From positions 389-6,466 of the forward strand of contig PMXH01000505.1 of NCBI GenBank assembly GCA_003165855.1: a DNA stretch of 6,078 nt. The letters run 5' to 3'. Shown here piece after piece: positions 1 to 4,740 of the stretch. The DNA comes from Acidobacteriaceae bacterium. Its GTDB lineage: Bacteria; Acidobacteriota; Terriglobia; Terriglobales; Acidobacteriaceae. The notes beneath the pieces were generated by a model, which searched no databases, was not told the origin of the DNA, and saw only the letters and a program-made list of their open reading frames with translations. Position numbers and translations under genes: made by a program. Each line of letters begins with the position of its first letter. Position 1 is the stretch's first letter.

Positions 1-797
1 ACGAGGAAGGCATCGCCGAAAACTTCGGGCGTCCACGGCGATTTCGGATTGCCCGACACGGGATAGTTGAGCTGGCTTTCGAGATCGAAGATGCGATCGC
101 AGAGCGCGAGCGGTATCTCGTATTTTCCGCTGGGCAGATTCAGGGAATCCTCGACGTCGTCCCGCAAGAGATAGGTGCCCAGCAGTCCGGCGAAAACATT
201 CAGGCGGTTAATTCCCAGCGCGTGGTCGTGATACCAGAGCATGGCCGCGTCCTGGTGATTGGGATAGTGATAGAGAGCGGACTTGCCGGGAACGTACCAG
301 TTGTCGGGATAGCCGTCACTATCAGGAGGAGCCTTGGCTCCGTGGAGATGGACGACGGTTCTGACCTCGGGTTTGTCGGCTTCCGCGCCGTGGATGCTGT
401 GATCGATAGGCAGAAAATGCTGCGTGGGGAGTTCGTTGGCCCATTCGACCAGGATTCCCTGGCCGCTACGAGCTTCGAATGTGGGACCGGGAGAGCTGGA
501 ACCATAGGCCCAGAGGCGCGTGGGCTTCATATCGCGATGTACCTGGCTCTCGATCGGGCGCATGGCAATGCGATAGTAAGGAAGCTTGAGAGACGGATCG
601 GTGGGGCTGGGGCGGTGATCGATGGGTTGGGCGATTGAAGGAATGGGAAGCGGATCGACGAACTGCGCGAGCGAACTGGCTTGGAGGCTGGTGCGGAACT
701 TGGGTGCGGGCGGCTGGTGATTCGCGGTCTGGGGTAAGGCCAGAGCCGCGGTGAGGATTCCGCCGCGGTGAAGAAAGGCTCGTCGCGTCAGGGACAC
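1..797 (-). CDS. CotA-like multicopper oxidase, N-terminal part (runs off left edge)
   Basis: Multicopper oxidases oxidise phenols, bilirubin or metal ions and reduce oxygen to water; a Tat-exported one acts outside the cytoplasm. The first 265 residues are visible. Residues 4-9 read TRRAFL, followed by a hydrophobic stretch (GILTAALALP), which fits a twin-arginine signal for a protein folded with its copper. Cupredoxin domain 1 carries HLHG (His150 and His152) and WYHDH (His190 and His192), the domain-1 ligands of the type 2/type 3 copper cluster. The block after it (ALGINRLNVFAGLLG) and the segment ending PEVFGDAFL match the spore coat CotA / bilirubin oxidase branch. The remaining trinuclear ligands and the type 1 site lie beyond the edge, so activity cannot be judged. 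The start is a GTG at 797, chosen because it gives an intact Tat motif and has an AAGGAG upstream. The substrate is unknown. The subfamily call is secure from motifs; 'laccase' would be a guess. Confidence 0.93.
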   Translation of the reverse strand, partial: MSLTRRAFLHRGGILTAALALPQTANHQPPAPKFRTSLQASSLAQFVDPLPIPSIAQPIDHRPSPTDPSLKLPYYRIAMRPIESQVHRDMKPTRLWAYGSSSPGPTFEARSGQGILVEWANELPTQHFLPIDHSIHGAEADKPEVRTVVHLHGAKAPPDSDGYPDNWYVPGKSALYHYPNHQDAAMLWYHDHALGINRLNVFAGLLGTYLLRDDVEDSLNLPSGKYEIPLALCDRIFDLESQLNYPVSGNPKSPWTPEVFGDAFL

Positions 798-808
798 TTG
801 TGGATTTT

Positions 809-815
809 CTCCTTC
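809..815 (-). promoter_or_regulatory. Ribosome binding site of the multicopper oxidase
   Basis: On the minus strand GAAGGAG lies 11 nt before the GTG at 797. The spacing is a little long, but there is no better site. It supports the GTG start, which also yields the complete Tat signal; the first in-frame ATG falls well inside the mature protein. Confidence 0.6.
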
Positions 816-823
816 GTTGAAAG

Positions 824-858
824 CAGTGGCCAGTGGGCAGTGATCAGTGGCCAGTTCA
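824..858. repeat. Heptanucleotide tandem repeat, five units
   Basis: Five consecutive 7-nt units read cagtggc, cagtggg, cagtgat, cagtggc, cagttca. Units 1 and 4 are identical, and all five start with CAGT. The tract sits just behind the ribosome binding site of the multicopper oxidase (start 797), so it falls in that gene's leader or promoter. I recall similar CAGTGGC/CAGTGAT-type heptamer tracts in intergenic regions of acidobacterial genomes, but cannot verify this here. It could vary in copy number by slippage. Confidence 0.75.
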
Positions 859-953
859 CCACCGAAAAGTTTCGCCATCTGCCGGAGTTCGCCTCTCGGC
901 TGCTAGCAGGTTCGCTCAGCAAGTTCCTTCGTAGCCTACCGCAAGAATAATAA

Positions 954-986
954 GCGGGCATGCGAAGTTTAGTTTCGCATGCCCGC
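954..986 (-). terminator. Hairpin terminator downstream of the phosphoesterase gene
   Basis: A perfect 13-bp inverted repeat (gcgggcatgcgaa / ttcgcatgcccgc) with a 7-nt loop (gtttagt). Read on the minus strand it is followed by TTATTATTCTT, a T-rich tail, so it fits an intrinsic terminator for the minus-strand phosphoesterase that ends at 1043. It separates that gene from the multicopper oxidase downstream. There is no T run on the plus side. Confidence 0.65.
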
Positions 987-1000
987 GGCCTGAGCAGAAG

Positions 1001-1025
1001 CGGGCTAAGCAAAGATGCTTGCCCG
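1001..1025. repeat. Second hairpin between the phosphoesterase stop and the terminator
   Basis: Arms cgggctaagca (1001-1011) and tgcttgcccg (1016-1025) pair over ten bases with one bulged T and a 4-nt loop. It starts 18 nt past the phosphoesterase stop codon and has no T tract. It may protect the mRNA 3' end or act in tandem with the hairpin at 954-986. Both hairpins share the GCGGGC/GCCCG motif, so they may be related short repeats. Confidence 0.5.
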
Positions 1026-1042
1026 GGATGACGAAGCGCAGG

Positions 1043-2698
1043 CTATTTCACGTACTCGCCGGTGCTCGGATTCAGGAATACAGTTCCGTTGCTCCGGATC
1101 TCGGAGAAATTAAACATTTGGCTGATGGAGTTGGCGATGCCATCGAAAGAGCCCTGGCCAATGCGCTCGCCGCCGAGCCAGTTATCTTCGATGAAGTGGA
1201 TGACCGAGGTCTGGTCGGTGATGGTGTGGTCGACGAAATTCTGCCGCGCCCAGGGAGAGATGGCGAGCAACGGCAGTCTGGGACCGTAACCGCAGCGCCC
1301 GAGAGCGTGCAGATTCGCGGGATTGATGCCAGGCAACGAAGTGGCTGCCGTGCCGCAGGCACCGGGACCGGTGAGAGCGTCCGACGGGCCCGTCGAAGTA
1401 TTCACGATGGATCCCATCTGATGGTCGTACCAGCCGTCGGAGTCGTCGTACATGACGACCACCGCCGTGCTGCTCCAGGTGGGCAGCGATTCCAGCAGGT
1501 TGATGGTATTCACGACGAAGGTTTGTTCATCCAGAGGATCAGAGTATCCGGCGTGAGCGTCTTGAAAGGCGGGTGCCTTGAGGAAGCTCACGGCCGGGAG
1601 ATTGCCACCCGCCGCAGCGGCGTAGAAATCCTCAATATCGTATTGATGGTTGGCGGGGCCGGCGTTTCCGATTTCGGCGAGCGAAGCGGGCCGGGTGTGC
1701 GCCGGGTTGGCGACGCTGGACCAGTAGGCGAACAAGGAATGATGAGGAATGTAATCGCTTTCGGTCACGCCCGAGACGGCCGATGTAGTGCTGCGGGCGC
1801 ACCCGGTGGTGCCGTTGGAGTTGACCAGCGACAGGTTGAAGCCGCCCATGAAACCGCCCCAAGTCACGCCGGAGGCGGTGAGGAGGTCGCCGATGGTCTT
1901 GCTGCCCATGGTGCCTTGGGCGCGCGTGGGCGAAGAACAGACATCGCCGAGCGGATCGGCATCGCCGATCATGGTCAGAGAGCCGTCGCTGCCGCCACTC
2001 ACTTCGTCTCCGGTGCCGTTCAGCGTGGAGATAACTCCGTTGGTCTGGCCTGATACCAGGTTGATCACACCCGGAGTCGAGGGCCCGAAGGTGGTGCCGT
2101 AGGAGTTGTCACTCATGGCAAAGTTCTGGGCATAGTTCCAGATGCCGGTGACGGTATTGCCGTCGAAGTATCCCATGACCAGTCCGTTGGTCTGGGTCAC
2201 GCCGGAACCGGATGGTGGAGGACCGGCAGTGCCCGTGTACAGCGGAAACAAATCCATCAAGCCGGCATCGAACGCCTGCTGCTCGGCGGTGTAGTCGTGA
2301 TCCTGATCATTGGTGTAGGCCTGGGAGCGATCAAGACGGAAGGGGTTGGCGGCGCCGGTACCGTTGGCGGGGTTCAGGTTGGGGTTGTTATTCAACAAGG
2401 CATTGCCGAGGCCGTTGACGGTAGGGGTGTTGGGCGAGGCTTTGAATTTCGGTTCGCCGACAGGGTTGGTGGCGACGGGATAGGTTCCGAAATAGTGGTC
2501 GAAGGAAACGTTCTCGTTGAAAATCACAACCAGGTGCTGAATGGGAGTTGCGGTAACGGGTGCTTTCTTGGTCGGCTTCGCGGCTGGTTTCGAGGCGGCG
2601 AAGGCTGGCATGGCGGTCGGTCCCAGGGCGGTGGTTAGTGCCAGCAGCAGAGCCAGCGTCCTCCGGGGAGTGTCTGAAGTCTTGCGCGTGTCGAACAT
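1043..2698 (-). CDS. Secreted phosphoesterase (phospholipase C / AcpA acid phosphatase family)
   Basis: 551 residues, complete. The family (Pfam Phosphoesterase) hydrolyses phosphate mono- or diesters such as phospholipid head groups; the substrate cannot be told from sequence. Residues about 1-34 form a signal peptide with Arg12-Arg13, a leucine-rich core and an AFA cleavage site; it is Sec-like, with a weak Tat resemblance. Family motifs in order: IQHLVVIFNENVSFDHYFG at 53-71, with the metal-binding Glu62-Asn63 pair; FGPSTPG at 204-210, with the likely nucleophile Ser207 or Thr208; FQDAHAGYSDP at 378-388; YDDSDGWYDH at 417-426, with the Asp418-Asp419 metal pair; and the C-terminal block FVDHTITDQTSVIHFIEDNW at 488-507. 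All expected catalytic positions are present. The usual Arg in ENRSFDH is Val here. Four cysteines (254, 300, 448, 469) could form two disulfides. GGAGG at 2707-2711 lies 8 nt before the ATG. Its neighbours are 245 bp or more away, so it is probably monocistronic, possibly for phosphate scavenging. Confidence 0.95.
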   Translation of the reverse strand: MFDTRKTSDTPRRTLALLLALTTALGPTAMPAFAASKPAAKPTKKAPVTATPIQHLVVIFNENVSFDHYFGTYPVATNPVGEPKFKASPNTPTVNGLGNALLNNNPNLNPANGTGAANPFRLDRSQAYTNDQDHDYTAEQQAFDAGLMDLFPLYTGTAGPPPSGSGVTQTNGLVMGYFDGNTVTGIWNYAQNFAMSDNSYGTTFGPSTPGVINLVSGQTNGVISTLNGTGDEVSGGSDGSLTMIGDADPLGDVCSSPTRAQGTMGSKTIGDLLTASGVTWGGFMGGFNLSLVNSNGTTGCARSTTSAVSGVTESDYIPHHSLFAYWSSVANPAHTRPASLAEIGNAGPANHQYDIEDFYAAAAGGNLPAVSFLKAPAFQDAHAGYSDPLDEQTFVVNTINLLESLPTWSSTAVVVMYDDSDGWYDHQMGSIVNTSTGPSDALTGPGACGTAATSLPGINPANLHALGRCGYGPRLPLLAISPWARQNFVDHTITDQTSVIHFIEDNWLGGERIGQGSFDGIANSISQMFNFSEIRSNGTVFLNPSTGEYVK

Positions 2699-2947
2699 AC
2701 TTTTTTCCTCCGCCCGGGTGAATCGAGCCCATTCCTCTGGAGCGCGTGCTTAGATCCATGGACTGTTTTTGGACCGGGGCGAAGAGGACTATAGCGGCCA
2801 AATGTTGCGGCGAGGTTGCGGGACTGTTAAAAACAGGTGAATCGGCGCGGGCGGGGGCGGAGGAGAGGCATTCCCAGGTGCCGACCGGATCTCTGCGGCC
2901 GTTCAGCCTGGAGAATACCTCCGACTCCTGCGCGAGACGGGCGAACG
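2699..2947. other. Intergenic region between the GloVer protein and the phosphoesterase
   Basis: No credible gene. It should hold the phosphoesterase promoter. The best -10-like match on the minus strand is TATAGT (2788-2793), but no convincing -35 lies 16-18 nt upstream, so no promoter is called. A small inverted repeat CTGTT-AAA-AACAG spans 2824-2836. A G-rich stretch at 2849-2868 has short G runs on the plus strand. No clear terminator follows the GloVer stop at 2948. Confidence 0.5.
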
Positions 2948-4516
2948 CTATGGGCTCACGCGAAAGTTCACATTACTCGAAAGCGTGCCGCTGGAAGTTG
3001 TCACCTGGACGGTGCCGGTCGTGGCGCCAGTGGGCACGGTGGTGGTGATCTCGGAACTCGATACTACGGAGAACGCTGCCGCTGTACCGTTGAAAGTGAC
3101 GCTGGTCGCGCCAGTCAGATCGGTCCCCAGAATCATGACGCCCGCTGCCACTTTGCCGGAAGTGGGTAGCGTCTTCACGAACGGACCCAGACCCACAGAC
3201 AGGCTGAACACCGTGCCGTCGCGCATGTCGCCTTCGGTGTTGGTTCCACCAGAGACAGTTGTCCCGTAGAAGGTTCCGTTGGTGGCTTGAACCAGTCCGT
3301 TGCCGCCCAGGGAGAGGGAGCCGTCCGTACCGTTGAAGCCGTCCTTGCCGTTGAAGCTGTGCAGCGTGTTCAACGTTCCTCCGGTTGTGCCGATTTCGAA
3401 AATCGTGCCGCAGCCGTCCACCAATTCGGCATCTTCCAGGCATAAACCGTTGGACCCGCCGCCAGTGAAGGCCCCGCCAAGGTCGGTTGTCCCGTACAGG
3501 TTCCCATCGGTGGCCTGGATCACCCCGGCGTAGGGGTCGGCGCCGTCCGGGCAACCCTTCTGGGCGCAAAAGCTGTAAAGCGTGGTCGGCGTACCACCTG
3601 CCGTAAAGCTAAAGACCGTGCTGCCGCCGCCGCCGTTGTTGGGCAAGGTCCCGGCGACTGTCCCGTAAAAGTTCCCGTTGCTGGCTTGAACCAGCGCGCC
3701 CACAGGCCCGTCCAAGCTGTAAAGCAGGTTCAGCGGACCACCTAACGTAAAGTCAAAGACGGTCTGCCCATTATAGGTTGTCCCGTAGAAGTCCCCGTTG
3801 CTGGCCTGAACCAGCGCCGCCGCGGGTGCCATGCCGGACTCGTCGTCAAGGCTGAAGAGCGCCGGGGTCAGCTTGCCCGCTGGCGTCATGCTGAAGACGG
3901 TGCCGCCAGTGCAGCCAGTCGCAATGCAGGCAGTCCCACCGGACGACGTTGTTCCGTAGAAGGTTCCGTTGGTGGCTTGAATCAGGGGCGCCTCGGGGGC
4001 GTTTCCGTCATCGCAGTTGCCAGTTGTGACCTCTTGGCAGAAGCTGTACAGGATTTTCACCACGCCCTCTTGCGACATGCTAAAGACCGCGCCAAAGCCG
4101 TTGGCCCCGCCGCTGACGGTTGTCCCGTAGAAGATCCCGTTGGAGCCAAGGACGAGCCCGGCCTCGGGGTAGGCGCCGTCTGATGGGGGGCCGGCGAAGC
4201 TGTGCAGCGTGGTCAGCTTTCCGATCGGGGTCAACTTAAACACCGTGCCCAAACTATTTGCTCCTCCGGCAAACGTGGTTCCGTATAGATTACCGTCCCT
4301 ACCCTGGACGAGAGACATATTGTAGGGGTTGGCGCCGTTGCTCCCGGCAAAATTTACCAGCTTCTTGAAGACCGGCGCCAGCAAGCTCTGCGCCTGCGCT
4401 GATTGGGTCGTAATGACTGCCGGCACCAGTACGGCCGCTAGCACCAGCGCGGCGCTGGCCATCGGCAGATGCATTCTCGAAATCCAATTCCGATGTTTTG
4501 GTTTGTTCTTCCTCAT
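2948..4516 (-). CDS. Secreted GloVer-repeat protein with C-terminal IPT/TIG domain
   Basis: 522 residues. Residues about 1-42 are a long, basic signal peptide (MRKNKPKHRN, then a hydrophobic Ala/Val/Leu core) ending SAQA before QS. Residues about 48-440 hold seven copies of a repeat of about 40-75 residues with the core 'LVQ-NG-FYGTT-GG-GTVF-G-L-LYSF'; the YGT motifs start near 78, 130, 187, 244, 283, 340 and 417. This is the Gloeo/Verruco (GloVer) repeat, known from exported proteins, often with a C-terminal sorting signal; its function is not established. Residues about 443-522 are an IPT/TIG immunoglobulin-like domain (GATSVTFNGTAA, then TTTVPTGATTGTVQVTT). There is no PEP-CTERM, LPXTG or C-terminal membrane helix, so the protein is probably released or held by unseen partners. 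The eight cysteines of the mature protein fall in four close pairs. The ATG at 4516 was chosen over the in-frame ATG at 4576 because GGAGG precedes it and the signal peptide is then normal. Probably a beta-propeller binding or adhesion protein; the role is inferred. Confidence 0.93.
   Translation of the reverse strand: MRKNKPKHRNWISRMHLPMASAALVLAAVLVPAVITTQSAQAQSLLAPVFKKLVNFAGSNGANPYNMSLVQGRDGNLYGTTFAGGANSLGTVFKLTPIGKLTTLHSFAGPPSDGAYPEAGLVLGSNGIFYGTTVSGGANGFGAVFSMSQEGVVKILYSFCQEVTTGNCDDGNAPEAPLIQATNGTFYGTTSSGGTACIATGCTGGTVFSMTPAGKLTPALFSLDDESGMAPAAALVQASNGDFYGTTYNGQTVFDFTLGGPLNLLYSLDGPVGALVQASNGNFYGTVAGTLPNNGGGGSTVFSFTAGGTPTTLYSFCAQKGCPDGADPYAGVIQATDGNLYGTTDLGGAFTGGGSNGLCLEDAELVDGCGTIFEIGTTGGTLNTLHSFNGKDGFNGTDGSLSLGGNGLVQATNGTFYGTTVSGGTNTEGDMRDGTVFSLSVGLGPFVKTLPTSGKVAAGVMILGTDLTGATSVTFNGTAAAFSVVSSSEITTTVPTGATTGTVQVTTSSGTLSSNVNFRVSP
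3264..3981. repeat. In-frame 28-bp direct repeat within the GloVer gene
   Basis: Exact 28-bp copies lie at 3264-3291 and 3954-3981, beginning ccgtagaaggttcc and ending ggtggcttgaa. The offset is 690 bp, a multiple of three. They encode the QATNGTFYGT core of repeats 3 and 7. Diverged copies with three mismatches in about 37 bp lie at 3661 and 3781 (offset 120 bp, also in frame). Recombination between any of these would delete or add whole repeat units without breaking the frame. Confidence 0.8.
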
Positions 4517-4521
4517 TGATT

Positions 4522-4526
4522 CCTCC
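4522..4526 (-). promoter_or_regulatory. Ribosome binding site deciding the GloVer start
   Basis: GGAGG on the minus strand lies 5 nt before the ATG at 4516. The alternative in-frame ATG at 4576 has no comparable site and would put this Shine-Dalgarno inside the coding sequence. Confidence 0.8.
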
Positions 4527-4709
4527 GGCAAACTTAGTAATAAGTCTCTTCGCTGCAGGGCGCACGGTGGTACCATCCGCGCCTAATTCCTGCCTTGGAT
4601 GTGGGTTCCCAGCGGTATAGAATGTAGCGGCGCGATTCACCCCAGTCGCCATCCCCCCCGCAGTTTGGGATATTGCCCAATAACCGGCTAGTGGTCTTCA
4701 GGCTTGGAT

Positions 4710-4731
4710 AAAGTTTTTCTAAAGCTTTTTT
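4710..4731. promoter_or_regulatory. Candidate operator: two 11-bp direct repeats before the regulator
   Basis: aaagtttttct (4710-4720) is followed directly by aaagctttttt (4721-4731), matching at 9 of 11 positions. Head-to-tail repeats with an 11-bp period are the architecture bound by dimers of OmpR/PhoB-type winged-helix proteins, as in the Pho box. The gene starting 9 bp later encodes such a DNA-binding domain, so autoregulation is plausible. An AT-rich spacer giving the same pattern by chance is equally possible. Confidence 0.3.
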
Positions 4732-4740
4732 GAATGCACC

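Larger units (their letters stand above)
4517..4740. other. Divergent intergenic region between GloVer gene and regulator
   Basis: Of these 224 bp, the left end holds the GloVer ribosome binding site and the right end the start of the plus-strand regulator, so promoters for both should lie here. I see no convincing -35/-10 pair on either strand. Visible elements are a run of seven C at 4653-4659, a small inverted repeat TTGGG-6 nt-CCCAA at 4665-4680, and an AT-rich direct repeat at 4710-4731 described separately. No Shine-Dalgarno precedes the regulator ATG. Confidence 0.55.

Noticed and set aside
222..638. Plus-strand open frame of 138 codons
   Set aside because: It lies opposite the multicopper oxidase, including its HLHG and WYHDH motifs, and has no domain or ribosome binding site of its own.
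824..858. CRISPR array
   Set aside because: The units are 7 nt, contiguous and without spacers; no cas genes are nearby.
1019..2053. Plus-strand open frame of 344 codons opposite the phosphoesterase
   Set aside because: The minus strand here encodes all phosphoesterase family motifs in order with a signal peptide and Shine-Dalgarno. The plus frame has no recognisable domain and is explained by high GC at third positions.
2824..2836. Terminator for the GloVer gene
   Set aside because: The stem is only 5 bp with a 3-nt loop, lies over 100 bp past the stop and has no T run after it.
2973..3569. Minus-strand 198-codon frame inside the GloVer gene
   Set aside because: It overlaps the GloVer repeats and TIG domain in another frame and is Arg/Gly/His-rich with no motif; a compositional shadow.
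4517..4576. Longer GloVer start at the ATG at 4576
   Set aside because: It would add 20 residues before an already complete basic signal peptide and would translate through the GGAGG that serves the ATG at 4516.
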